The notes under the pieces: generated by a model
What the model saw: the letters and a program-made list of their open reading frames with translations, nothing else
Databases searched by the model: none
What the model was told of the DNA's origin: nothing
Shown here: positions 34,597 to 47,325 of the stretch, one piece after another
Layout of the letters: each line of letters begins with the position of its first letter
How positions within the stretch are numbered: position 1 is the first letter of the stretch
Source: Pisolithus tinctorius
Taxonomy: Eukaryota > Basidiomycota > Agaricomycetes > Boletales > Pisolithaceae
DNA: 64,000 nucleotides
Assembly: GCA_024663395.1 (NCBI GenBank)
Contig: JANFAH010000067.1
Coordinates: 124,001 to 188,000 of the forward strand
Direction: 5' to 3'
Position numbers and translations under genes: made by a program

Positions 34597-36899
34597 CACT
34601 CCGATGATAAAAGTGTGGTATTATTTTTTGATCATCTGTGTTATCAAATGGTCGGTAGGTTTCAAGGCCAAGTGAGAGCAACCACCTCCATGTGAGTTCA
34701 TACCCTGCTATCAGTACTTCCCAATAAGGCTATGGAATCACATCCAGAAAAGGCTTCTCCTTTCGGAGCATCTTTGGCAAGTTACAACAACAAACAAACA
34801 CTTCACCTTATTTTGTCTCGAGTGTTGTAATTGTGGAATTCGTTTATAATATTTGAAAACTGGCGCACCGCGTGGCTGAACCGGCTACCCCAGTTTACCG
34901 TGTCACCGGTGTAAGGCCTTGGTCGGTGCTAATGTTCCGGTCGTACTCGCTGAACGTTACGACGGACATACCCTTGCTATTGTCATGTATATAGCCTGGC
35001 AGGATCCGGTCACATCGCTTCCTGCACGAGGGAAGACCTCATATGTGAAATTCTGGCATCTGCTTGTGTACAACGATCCCAATAAGATTAGCGCCCGTTT
35101 TCTGGAAAACTGATTTCTTATGGGATCGTATCGAATCGCAAGTCCACCATTGGTATCCTGATGAACTTTCGTAAGGTGAATCGTACAGAGCCATGGTAAC
35201 CTCATGACTCGCCATCAGAGGGGTAGGATTTGTCACTGCTAAGTTCCATGTAAGATCAGGTTGGTCAGTGTTAGCGGTAGTCCGGTCCGGTTTTACCTAC
35301 AGCATTACATACATGAATTTAATGATTCATGCAAGCCAAGATAACGATCGTTCGGCGGCTGGCATTTATCGCTTTACGCGATTTCGGGCCATCCTTCGCA
35401 GGCTTCCTATCTGGTTTCGGTGACTTGAAAGTTGAACGTTGACGAGTGGTGTTGAATGATACATGAGGATGAGTTCTCCGTGTACGCATACCTCTGGACC
35501 ATGCATACTGTGCCAGGGCCATTAGCGCCTGTTGATCAGGTTCAGCGAACGGAAATGGCCGTTCGAGTCGATCAAAAAAAAGCATTGTTGGGTATGGCCA
35601 TGTTTTCCGCTGGTGCAGTGACGCCCATCGTGAAAATCAGTGTGGGACTTGAGCTAATCTTGTTCTGGGTTATCTGGCATCACTGTGAAAGTGGGCGCTT
35701 TTCAATGCCAACGCCGCGTTTAGGCGTTTTTAAGGCTGAAATCCAAGCTACGAGAATAGCTCTAGACAATTCACCAGCCGCAGGATAACAAACCCTCACC
35801 TGACGGAGAGAGGCACACGAGCGCGCTGGGAGATGCCCCAGAGTACGATATAAATCGAATGCAAGGTGATGATAGTCACAGTCGGTAACCTACGTCTTGA
35901 TAGTTCGGATGGTGACAGAGGGTGCAGTTGATAGTTGCCGGATGCTCGTCTATTAGTATATGTCCGTTCGGGAATTCAGATTTCGAATGTGCAGTCCCTA
36001 TCGAGATTCATATCCTCATGTCATTGGCACAGACGGAAAAGGTGCACAACGAAGCAATGTGACCATCGGCTCCACCGCCTGTGATATCCACGAAATGCAA
36101 CCACGGACAGGTTTGCCAACGGACCGATAAACGTGTGGATCCAGACATGACGGCGCTGGAATGCGGCTCCCGTTGATCTCGAGTCATCCATCTGTACCTT
36201 TCCCAAAGGTTTTGGAGTCGGGCTGTGGGGGATGCGATATGATCGAGATGTAAATACTACTAACGGCTTGGGTTTGCAATCAATGTGTTCACGTATAAAT
36301 CGGATTTTGTGGTAAAGTTTTGCCGCAGAGTGGCAGTGAGGAAAAATTATGTGTTCCACGTGCGACGAGCTCGGTGGTAAAACGCAGCAACGCGCCAGGT
36401 GCCATCAACAAATTTGCGACCACAGCTTCTCTGGAAATGAACACTGGAATCCAAACAATTCGACGGCCATCCCGGCGAGATCTGCCGAGTCAGTATGTCT
36501 TTGTACTTGCTGAGTCTCCAATGGAGGCCGATAATGTGTAGAATTTGCATCGCCGGGAGGTACCAATTCGGTGGTGTAGCTGATATCAATGCATCACGGC
36601 CACACCCTCGTCCCGTCATAGTCGTTCTGCCGTTTTAGTAGCCGCCCTCTGATGGACGAACGTACGTCCAGGTGTGTTCCATGATCAGCGGACTTGGGGA
36701 GCGCTATGCAGCCCCATGCCCCATATAATGCCTCTCCACTGCCAGCCATCCCTCGTGGCTCTCCCCCCCCCCAGCGCCTTGTTATAACCCTGACTAGGCT
36801 TACTATTGCTACTACTCTGCAGGACCCCCTTAGTAAGTCTCTGTCCCATTCACCCATGCACTGAGTTGTTCACGCCGCAGTCTCCCTTATAGTATCGTC
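34597..36899. other. Long intergenic region upstream of STE12
   Basis: About 2.3 kb without a supported gene. The longest frame (35456-35788, plus, 110 codons) includes a hydrophobic stretch but no known motif. A long 5' region is common for developmental regulators such as STE12. I could not find a convincing pheromone-response element. Confidence 0.5.
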
Positions 36900-39652
36900 A
36901 TGGACTATTACCTTGCTGTGCCTGAATCTCTCGGTCTCAGGGCCTCTCCCTCTCAGTCTCCATTAACTTCCGGTTTCGGCCCATCTATTGCCTCGACACC
37001 CCTTATACCCATGAGTTTATCAGGTCAGCAATTGCCTGCGCTCCCTCCATCAGATCGTATCACTGCATCGGATTCATCTGCGCCACCCCTTACAGCCCAC
37101 GGTTCCTCAGCATCCTATCAACAGTCACATTGGTCATATACTTCCGCTGATATTTCTTCGGACTTGTCTCATCCTCCCTCTGACCCCACCCCCACTTTCA
37201 ATCCAATCGCTATGGGTCTATCGTCATGCAACAAGCTCTCGCGCCCGCTCACCCCGAAGGAGCAGGAGAACCTAGCTCATCTCGACAGACTCAGATACTT
37301 CCTCAGGACCGCACATCGTTACACCGACCCGTCGAGTTCTAATTACTCGGACGACCCCCTCGCTGCCAGCGTCTCCCCATACGTATCGTGTCCGCATGCG
37401 GCGATGACTCGTTTCCGCATTTCACAGTCGGAGCACATAACATGCGTCTTGTGGTCTGGCAAGTATTTTATCACTGGCACCGACATCGTGCGCTCCCTTG
37501 TATTTCGGTTTGAAGCATTCGGACGCCCCGTTCGGAATATCAAGAAATTCGAAGAGGGCATCTTCAGTGACCTACGAAATCTCAAACATGGCACGGACGC
37601 CACATTGGAAGAGCCGAAGGTGCGTGCTTTCCACGTAACCTCAGTCTGCTCCTTGACCGCTCCCATAGTCACCGTTCTTGGACCTTCTCTACAAGTTTCA
37701 ATGTATTCGTACACAAAAGAAACAAAAGGTCTTTTATTGGTAAGCATACTCCCGCTTCGCCGAGCGGTTCTCTCCTAACTTCCGGAGGACTCAGGTCTTC
37801 AGTACCCCATGACCGGCTCTTTCTCGACGCTCTCGAACGCGACCTCTCCCGTGACTCCACAACAGAGGTGGTGGGCGAACCTGCGCTTTCATTTAAGTGG
37901 GACCGTAATCAAAGGTTGTACGAACAGTTCGGCAGCAAAGTACAACAAAAAGGATTTGGCAGCAATAATGTGGCGTCGGAAGTCCCAACCGCCACAGCCA
38001 ATGAACCTTCAGCCGCACTATCTGGGATAGATGAAGCTCTCACAGGGGACCTGACCCATATCGACGGAATGGGGCTAAGTCGCCTTCCTTCTCCTATGCA
38101 CGGGGCGAGCATTCCTCTCATGCCTATCACATTATTTGATGGCTCCCCGAGTTACAAGCAGCGTCGCAAGAAGCCTTCCCACAGGATCTCTCCAGGATTA
38201 TCTCATACGATCAATCACAACGTGGGTGAATGCGAGTACTCTTTCAGCGACACTACTCGCGACGTCGGCTATGGGATCGGAGACCGCGGCATGTCAGCGG
38301 CCGACGTGTTTTCCTCCCAGGCTCGGAGGATTGGCACTCCAAGCAGTGCAGAAGCGGTGCGAACTACGAGAGGGGATTCCGCGATTGGGAGCAGCTCATC
38401 TAGGGCCATCGCTCCTGTATTATCACTGTCCGCAGACAACGGACAACTCTCTCGATTTAGTCAGCTCACTGCCAAAGACAACCCCCATAGGGTGCCGCAC
38501 CTGTCTCGTTCCCTGACAGATCCGACCCCTCCGCTGTTTGGATTCGACAATGAGGCCCCCACGACGACAACGATGTCTAAGGTCTTTGTCTGCCCTTCAT
38601 TCTCGTGCAGCCGACTCTTCAAACGTGCCGAGCATTTGAGGCGACATTTGCGCACACATACCATGGAACGGCCTTACGAATGTGACAGGTGTAAGAAACG
38701 CTTCTCGAGATCTGATAACCTCCACCAGCACCTTCGCATTCATGCACGTGCGGATGGCCAAGACATGGGGTCTGGTGACGTCTGTGCGTTGAATGGCGAT
38801 GCTGATGAGGAGATGGAAGATGGAGATCTCGAACGGTTAGCCCATGCGTTCCCAGCGCCGTATCCAGTCGACGCGGATGGTCTTCCGGACTTGACCATGT
38901 ACGAAAGGGAGGTGCCTGGACACGTGCAAGAAGTGCAGGGTGACGAGGAAGGGTTGCTCGTAGCCTCGGATGTCACTCCGGGGTTCCAGGCAAACCTTGC
39001 GCAGTCCGGAAGGCTCTACAACGCTGAGGACACGCGTGGTCTCATCGACATGCAGCCGGATGCTGGACTTGGCCACTTCGATCCCTTCTCTCCCTTCGAT
39101 ACCACTGCCACTACCTGGACTAGCGTCTCCGGCTCACCTCTTACCGGCGACGCCACATCGCTGAACGGTGAACCAGTCAAGGTATCCTATTCTACACCCT
39201 CGCAAAGGCTAGAATTCGGGTCGCACAGGTCGAGTACTAGCTCGTCCGCAATTGGGCCGATCAGACGCCACAGAAGCATGACGCCATCCCTAATGAAGAG
39301 TCAAACGACAACACCCGTTCGCAGCTACCATCCGTACGCCGCATCTGCCAGCTCATGGTCTAGCCAGTCTAGTCCGTCAAGCTTGGGAACACATTCGCTG
39401 GATCTATCCTCCATTTCGGCAGTGACACTGAGCGGCGATGGTGGTTCGTACAACGCGCAGCCACGATCCTTTTCTAGCTCGTCACTGAGCCAAGCTATGG
39501 AGCCCACTTCGAATTGTTTGAATACCGGTTCTGGGCTGGGGAGTATTTACCCCGATTTATCTTTCTACGCCGGTGCAGAAGACGGTCTGGATGTGAACCA
39601 ACCTTATTCCGCGCATCCGTTTGACGGGGGTTTCTTGATCTCGAACGCATAA
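36900..39652 (+). CDS. STE12: Ste12-type transcription factor (homeodomain-like plus C2H2 fingers)
   Basis: Ste12 acts in the nucleus downstream of the pheromone/filamentation MAP-kinase cascade. Three exons (36900-37619, 37669-37739, 37795-39652) give 882 residues. The STE domain spans roughly residues 125-300, with [49 protein letters not shown] and, across the introns, [13 protein letters not shown] and [16 protein letters not shown], then [11 protein letters not shown]. Two C2H2 fingers follow at about residues 527-586 ([20 protein letters not shown] and [20 protein letters not shown]). Fingers are present in filamentous ascomycete and basidiomycete Ste12 but absent in budding yeast. The remainder is low-complexity, Ser-rich and probably an activation region. 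All joins are in phase and no lesion is seen. Confidence 0.95.
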
Positions 39653-40887
39653 GGGTTCTTCTGACGCCGAACTTCACGTACATTATCACACGACGAGCTA
39701 ATTCCTGCGGACCAGCTCGTTCAACGATGGATATCGATGACCGCCTGCCTCCCCCCCCCCTCTTGTATCCAGAGTTATTTATCCCGCGTCTGCCACTCAG
39801 AAGTCCTGTACGATACGCACCTTCGCGCTAATGCTCCCTTGTGTTCATTTGCCTTGCTGTCAACCATTTTTGTGCCGGTCACCTACAATATCCCCGGTCG
39901 GATTACACACCGTATACCCCTCACTTCTTGGTTTTGCCAGGTGTTTGTACAATGATGTATGGAGTCGATTGCGTTCTCTGGACGCTGTGATCATCGCAAA
40001 CATAGATTAGTACAAAGCAACGAAAGCTCTCTATTTAGCAATTCCCATCATAGATTATGGCATGGAAATAACAATAAAAAATCGAGGATGAAATGATCAT
40101 CACTCTATAGATCTCATACTTGCGAGGTTCGGGATAAGCTTGCTGGTTCTGGAAACAAAACCTAACTGCGTCAGTTGAACCATGACCGTGATGTCCGGAA
40201 AACGAGGCCAGAAGTTCTCCGCACTGCTCGTAGGGATAAATATGGCGCAATAGGGCCCATGGCATCACTCGCAGATACCTTAGCGTGCCTGGCTTCTGGT
40301 GGGTGATCCGTGTTCTCCGCCTTAGAAGGTAAGCCAGTTGTGCGACCTCATACGGTAGCCATTGTATTTTTTGCATTTGTTGATCGTTCCCCCTTGTATG
40401 GGGTCATGATTCAAATATGACACAGTCGCATCCGAATGACGAGTCGATGGGGTAGGCACACGAGGGTGGAGTAAGCCCGAATGACATGATGATCAGTAAG
40501 CATGTGTGGTGTGGGGAGACTGGATAGCCTGATCGGCGTCGACTGGTGGATGGATCGCGCTCTCCCGGGCGTCCCGGAAATGGACCGGATTTGCCAATAT
40601 ACATAGCCCAGGACTTGGGAATTGCCAGCCTACCAAATAATGCACCCGCGTTATGGCAAAGGTCAGATGTGAAGGTCATCCCGGAGCCATGGATTGCACC
40701 CACCAAGTTAACTCCACTCCGGATGTAGTTTGTGGGCACAAGTTAGCATCCGAGGGCACATGCCATTGATCTGCTCCCCGAGGAGCAGTACAGATACTCC
40801 ATGGACTCCGAGATCTATGATCACGTGACCAGCGTCATAGACGATATGGCAGTACTCCCTCCAAAACCATTTTGTGACTTGGCAACT
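39653..40887. other. Intergenic region between STE12 and Fmp46-like gene
   Basis: About 1.2 kb. A frame at 40546-40728 (plus) contains a plausible-looking peptide (PNNAPALWQRSDVKVIPEPW) that I cannot place in a family; it could be a relic exon. Otherwise nothing is supported. Confidence 0.4.
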
Positions 40888-41536
40888 ATGTTCTCGTCAT
40901 TCTTGAAAACACTGGTGAGACGCGCCCTTATCGCTAGTAGCTTGTTTTGAGTTGAACAAATCTGTCCTAGCCTCAAATATCCATTTTGTTAGTGAACATG
41001 TGTGCTAGCATCAGCCGTTGGCAGTGTACTAACCACGGACTTAACTTCTATCGGCGGTATTCTGATGTGTACGACCAACCAACAGCCACAACCCATCGTC
41101 TCCTGCGTCAGTCAGGGCACTCGCCCTACTGCGATCAGCCCTATCTGCACCATATCCACCAGAAAAACAAGGCGCACAGCCCCTGCAGTTCAACCTGGAG
41201 GTCGTCGAACGCACTCCACCTACTCCGGATCAGATTAAGACCATCATGTCGTACCTCGAGCCCAAAGGATCTGAGAACGGCCCGTATTCTGCTTTCTTGT
41301 CGGCACATCCGAGCGCTCTTGGGCTTTCAGAACAGCCACAGACGGCGGCTGCGATGTCGAATCTGGTATCGCGGCACCCTGAAGCACTCAAGTGGCCCCT
41401 TGTCGTAGACTGGCACGGAGGAAAGGCGAGCGTCGGTGATGTGGATGGTGTGAAAAATATGTTGGAAGCCTTGAGAAAGCGACGGGATGGAGAAGTCAAA
41501 GACGATGTCAACCCGCCCAGCGGGTGGTTTTCCTAG
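40888..41536 (+). CDS. Fmp46-like mitochondrial thioredoxin-fold protein (DUF1687)
   Basis: Three exons (40888-40914, 40971-40987, 41086-41536) sum to 495 nt, 164 residues. The start reads MFSSFLKTL; a 17-nt exon adds PQISIF; the last exon begins HNPSSPASVRALALLRSALS. PQISIFHNPSSP matches the thioredoxin-like first strand of this family. Later blocks are PLQFNLEVVERTPPTPDQI, EALKWPLVVDWHGGKASVGD and LEALRKRRDGE. Yeast Fmp46 was found in mitochondria and is a putative redox protein of unknown reaction; no CxxC is visible here, so redox activity is uncertain. Without the 17-nt exon the conserved strand is lost and the frame breaks. Confidence 0.82.
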
Positions 41537-41877
41537 ACATATTGTTTATTGCAAATATATTGGCCGTGGGTCAATGGTTTGTACCGAATTTCGGTGTACG
41601 ATTGGTCCAAATGAGCAAACTACCATAAGGCTAATCGAGGGGACAGTCAAATGGTAAAGCTAAAGTCTCGCCAAGGAATTATATACCGCATAACGAAAGG
41701 AAAAGCTAAGAGTCAATAGAAGTATATAGCATGGTATCCCTGCAAACTGATCCACCTAGAACGACCCCAATAGTCGCTGCAAACCGTGTTCGCCATCATC
41801 CTCAGACGACCCACCCTCGCAGTCAGACGGTGATCACGATACATTCGTAGCGGAGGCGTCATCGCGCTACGTCAAAG

Positions 41878-42558
41878 TCAATATGCTGTGGAGAAGATGA
41901 AAAAATGACTGCTGCCCCCACCTCGGAGACCACTTACACCCTGATTAGGCGAGCTAGAACTACCCGTGGGTGTCGCCGACGTCGTGGCACCGTCTATTGA
42001 CGAAGTGTCCACGCCCGTCGTCCCACTGGGCGACGATGATGACTTTGTAGGCGGCCCGGTATTGCCATTGGACTTCTTCGTCGTCCCTCCGACTGCTCCC
42101 CCGACCACAGCACCAATGACAACGACGATGATAACGACGACTGTAATGATGCCCTTCCGACTGCGCCAAAACCCTGTGCGAGGCTTCGAGGCATAAACAC
42201 CACCTGATTCCACGAACGGTTCCTTTGAACCGTTCTCTGTGGCTGCGGGCATCAGAGGTGCTTGAGGCATTGGAGGAGGAGGGGCGACGGGAGGTGCGGG
42301 CGTTGTTGAGTCTGCCGGACCAGGCCGACTGCTGTCGAGTAGATCGACATTGTAACCTTCCTACAAAGCCAATCCATGCGCGTCGTTGGACAGAAAGACA
42401 CCAGTAAGTAGGAAGTACAAGTATAGAGGGAACTCGAGAAGAATTTGGGGCTGTGCACGTACCCGTAGCTGCGCCCGGGTTGCCTGGGGTGCATCGACGA
42501 GAAGGTTTTGGTCGTAGCTACTGCGCTGGTTGGGATTTGGAGTCTTTGACCTCGACAT
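41878..42558 (-). CDS. Single-pass membrane protein, function unknown
   Basis: Two exons (42463-42558 and 41878-42360, intron 102 nt) give about 192 residues. The N-terminal half is hydrophilic and proline-rich (PAPPVAPPPPMPQAPLMPAA). It is followed by basic WRSRKG and the membrane segment IITVVVIIVVVIGAVVGGAV. The C-terminal third is Ser/Thr/Gly-rich and low complexity. With positive charges before the segment and no signal peptide, a type II orientation with the Ser/Thr-rich part outside is likely. No enzymatic domain is seen. It lies about 305 bp downstream of the glycogen phosphorylase stop codon on the same strand. Confidence 0.68.
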
Positions 42559-42862
42559 GGCTAGCGTGAATTAGGACTCCTCAAAGCACAGTGGTAGTGG
42601 TGGACGTGGGGGGAGATGTTCACATAGAAAATTAGTCGCCCAGACCGAGGACTGTCACGTTGAACAGCCTCGCCACCGCTGCTGCCGCCAAGGATGTGTG
42701 CCTGGTGGACCTGCCACATCAAGGAACCAACTATATTGGCAAGCTCGATATCACCCTCAAATGCATTATATTCCTAGGAATAAAGATTCGACCAGCAGAG
42801 AGAAACTCATCAAACCCTCCTCCACCGCCTTGCCTATGAACAAGAAATCACACTACATAGCT

Positions 42863-45800
42863 TCACTCGACTTTGGTACTCTCGATGTTCCAATATTCCT
42901 GCGCATAGTCCTGGATCGCCCTATCAGAGCTGAACTTGCCCATCTGTTTCGTGTTTCCACAAGTCAACACAGATGCTTCTCAAACGTTTTATACGAAACG
43001 GGGTTCCACCCACCTTGGCCGTCGTCCTGATGCTTTTCTTGATCCATTCCGTACGGTCGTTGTAAGCATCGTCAATCATTTGTAGGGCTTCTATGTCTGA
43101 AAAAAGACGTTCATTAGTACCAACACTGCCTGCAGATCCCATCCAACTCACAGGAGTCGAAATCATCGGTGATAAGGTAGTAATCTAGCTGTCGGATGGT
43201 GTTTAGAAGGCTATGTGGGTTTGTTAACACCAGGAACAAACTATCGACTGCAGCTTTCGGGTTTGGGAACTCACGGCTCGTATACACCCTCATCTCCGAA
43301 AAGCCCTGATGAGATCTGGTCCAGTACTTTGGCCAAATTTCGTGACTTTTCTTCAACCGGAACAGGATGATGCTTGTGTTGGTAACGAAGTTCTTCCACG
43401 GCAGGCGTCAGGTGTCCAAAGAAAACTAGAGAGACAACGATCAGCGCTGAGCCAACTTGAAACTCGTTCCAGGTATGTACGTACAGACGTTCTCGCTGCC
43501 CACTTCCTCTGCGATCTCAATGTTTGCGCCATCTGAAAGGGTGGTTATGTCCGCAGTCGCAACAAAGTAAACAACCCATACACGCACCAACAGTACCGAG
43601 AAGAAGACCCCCATTCAAGCAGAACTTCATGTTCGACGTCCCGGATGCCTCCGTACCAGCAGTCGAGATGTGCTGACTGATATCCGACGCGGGAATCAAT
43701 ATTTCTGCCATTGTTACAGAGTAGTCTGGCAGGAAAAAGACGTTGAGATAGTCCTTGGTATCGGGGTCGGCGTTGACGACACGAGCAACGTTGACGATGA
43801 GCCGAATCGTCTGCAAAGTGTAAACGTCCGTCTTGGACACGACTGCGGTACCAAGACGCGTACCAGTTTTGCAATTTCATCTGGTGGACAAGGAACATTC
43901 AGACGGCGCATGGGCAGGGAAGAACAGGCACATACACCCCGGCGCTGCCTTTCCAGCGAAGAAGACGTTTCGAGGCGTCAACTTTTTCCTTTCCGACGGT
44001 GACATGGCTTTCAGCGTTAGATAACGCTGGCAAAACCGTTAAGTACTATGATACTCGGTCCACGGCAATTTGACTTACATGCACTACACCAAGAATATTG
44101 AGCGTTTGACGCTAAAAAGACAAATCAGATATTCCCCCTGCTCGTCCTAACCAGACGTACCTTGTACTCATGCAACCGCTGTAACATATTCGTGAGCCCT
44201 TCTGAACTCTGCACCGCGACAAAACGAAACTTTACCTTGATTTGCACATCAAACATAGCCTTGGTGTTGACGTTCAAGCTGAGTGTAACCCGCATATAAT
44301 GTGCCAGCCGCTCCTTGTTGGCTTGTTTCACAGCAGCCCACTCCTCGAGGAAATCCTCGTCTTCGACATACTTCAGTAGTTCCTCGAGCTGACTCAAATC
44401 TTTCAACCAGATGTTCTTCGGTATGTTTATCGTCTTGGTGATGAGGTCGGTAAGGTCTGGGTTGCACTGACCATCGACATGAGACAGCGTCTAATATATA
44501 TGTAGCAATGGAACGACGCACCTGTGCGAGCCAACGACGCGGTGTGACTTTAAATGGTGAATTAGAACGATACGCGTGTTATGCATGAGGATGAAGACTT
44601 ACTGCCGTTAGTGACATTACCGAACCTTGCGGCCCAGGTCAGTCAGTCAATCAAGCCCCAAATAAATACGCATCACAGACATACTTGCTCACTCCGAAGA
44701 AGTCCAGAAAGTCTTTGAAGATGGTTGTCCTCACCAACTCAGAATGAAGCTGCAGACACGATACGATGAGCGCCGTCATATGAGAAACACGCAACATGAC
44801 ACTTGCCTCCGCCACGCCATTGATCTTGCGACTCCCTGCAGGATGACATCACAATGAAGTATGTGGTTCCTGACGCGAAATATAACTCACCAATGCACGC
44901 AAGGTGTGCCATACGGACGTACTTGGGGTGGTTTTCTGTGCAGGAGTCAAATGAGATGCCCTTCTAAAATAAATCATCTGTCTTTTTACCAACCTTCGAT
45001 GAGAGACATCCTAGCAAGCCGATCGTGGTCTCCAGGGAACTTGTGCTCCACAGCTGTCCGAGAAGGTCAATAGCGAATCCTAGACACCGAAGGGATACAT
45101 ACATTGCAAGAAAATCCTGTCGGCGGAGAAAAGAAAGAAGTGATCAATAGGGTATATAATAGATCGCTTTACGGGAGAGTTTTACAGGTTCTGCAAAAAG
45201 GATCGATGAAAAAAGAACGACGGCGAGAACAAGAGCCTACGTACGATATCATAAATGATTTGCATATGCCTGGAACAAACGAGCGATCGAGCATGTCAGC
45301 ACAGGAGATGGATAGTGGAGTGATGATAATCGCGCAATACCTGGGCAAAAGATGTTCCATCAAGGGGACTGGCCATTTTTCCAAGGCTTCCTATAAAGCG
45401 AACAAACTTTTTCAAAAAGCTCGGCGGCGCCATACGGATAGCTGACTTACCGGGAGGACTGTATGATTGGTGAAGAAGAAAGTGTTGGTAACGATATACC
45501 ATGCCACGTCCCATGGCAAGTCTTCTTCGTCGACCAATATGCGCATGAGCTCAGGGATAGCAAGTGTAGGATGAGTCTGCATTCCTATGAGAGAGAGAGA
45601 ATTCGATGGTGCTACGGAGAACGTACATCATTCAACTGGATCGCGATGTCTAGTAGAGTGCCATTGAGTGACTAGAGAATACGAGAGGAACGGAAAGCTT
45701 ACAATCCGGTAATTCAATCATTGGTTTTCCGAGGTTCCTAAAACGCCGCATGATGTCTGCAAGACTAGCTGCTGTCCAAAAGTACTGCTGCTTAAGGCGC

Positions 45801-47062
45801 AACTCCTTGCCGACTGATATGAAGTGCGTCAATAAATCAACCCGAATGCCGCGAGGAATGACCCCTTACACGTCGTTTGGTCGTTAGGATATAAGACGGA
45901 GGTGATCGCAGCGGCACTATTCGAAGATTCGATGGCATGCTCATAATTCCCGGCTTGAGAGGTATGTAGATCAGTGACTCCTTTGTCGTCCAACACATCA
46001 CTCACCGTTAAAACTTTGTAAATCGAAGCCCCGCTTTGGCTTGCTCGCCCATAAACGCAGATTGTTCGTGTTGCGAGTATCATAGCCCGGAATCGTTACG
46101 TCGTATGCGACCGCCAAGACCTCTTGACCACCGTACCAGACACCCCGGGCAGTGCCATTAACGTACTTCTGAGCCTCTCCGTAAAACCGGATCTCGTACT
46201 GCACATCTGCACGCGAAACTTCCCACGGATTCAGGTGCTCCAACCACGGATCGGGAGCCTCGAGCTGTTGACCATCGGGCGAAATGAGCTGCTGGAAGAT
46301 ACCGTACTTGTAACGCAGACCGTATCCCCACACTGGAAGTTCTTGGGTTGAAGATGAATCGAGGTAACATGCTGCGAGACGTCCAAGACCACCGTTCCCT
46401 AAGCCTGCATCACGTTCCTGGTCGATGAGGTCCTCCAAGTTGAAACCTAGTCTGTCGATGGATTCCCTGTATTGATCTTTCAGACCAAGATTAAGGAGAG
46501 CATTGTCCAGAGTGCGTCCCATGAGGAACTCGAGGGAGAGGTAATATGCGCGTTTTCCGGCAACCCGGTTCATGTGCATTTGCGTCTCATTCCAGTTGAG
46601 CTACTCGAGAGGGAGAGAGAAAGTTGGACGATCCAGGGAGATCAACGGGAGCACTCACCAGCAGATTATCTCGAACCGACAATCCGGTTGCAAGATAAGC
46701 ACCCAGATCGCTGAGGTTGTGAGGCTGGCGAGCGAGGGACGTTTGGACATGGTTCACAAAGGACCGGGCGATGGAAGGTACGTCTGCAGGGTATGTGTGG
46801 TATCAGCATGGCCGTCGCTGGGATACGCAACCCCATGCATACCTGTGTCTGGCTTTCTCAGATTGGCTCTCCATAGCTCCTCCTCGCCTCTCGGCCACTT
46901 GTCCTTCCCGTCTTCGTCTTGCTCTGGTATGTAGACTTGTCAAGCCCCATGATCAATCTCTGATCCTCGGCTAGATATGACGATCTACACACGTGTTAGG
47001 GTCCTCACATGTCGAGGACGACTCGGCTTTCCAATCGTTGCAGGATCTAGTACAGATGTCAT
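42863..47062 (-). CDS. GPH1: Glycogen phosphorylase
   Basis: This cytosolic PLP enzyme releases glucose-1-phosphate from glycogen. A many-exon model starts at ATG 47062 ([19 protein letters not shown], then RTLT). It continues with [93 protein letters not shown] and [18 protein letters not shown]. Later come [31 protein letters not shown] and PLP-lysine block [15 protein letters not shown], with the end near 42863 ([20 protein letters not shown], then FSSDRAI). All major catalytic blocks are present. Joining HMQIIYDI to IFLQSVEHKFPG in frame requires a 5-nt exon at 45186-45190 (AACCT on the minus strand). N-terminal regulatory residues were not assessed. Confidence 0.94.
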
Positions 47063-47325
47063 ACTATCCAGAGAATGTTGTGAATCACTGGAACGTCGGG
47101 TGGGGGGCCCAAGGGCGGCCAATCACGACAAAAGAGGCCCTTCCAGTACGGAGAAAGGGGTCAATTCACTATATACAGTACAGAGCAGGTCTAGACCTCC
47201 TCCAAATTCAACCGACAATCCAACACTCTCCGAATTATATATCACATGTGCCTGTACTAGTACGTGGCAAGGGCCAACTCGGAAACCATCACCTGAGGAT
47301 ATGACCTGACAAATTATAAGCTGCA

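Noticed and set aside
35456..35788. 110-codon plus frame with a hydrophobic stretch
   Set aside because: No motif, no splice support, and isolated in a long intergenic region.
40404..40739. Overlapping frames on both strands between STE12 and the Fmp46-like gene
   Set aside because: The peptide on the plus strand looks somewhat protein-like, but I could not tie it to any family.
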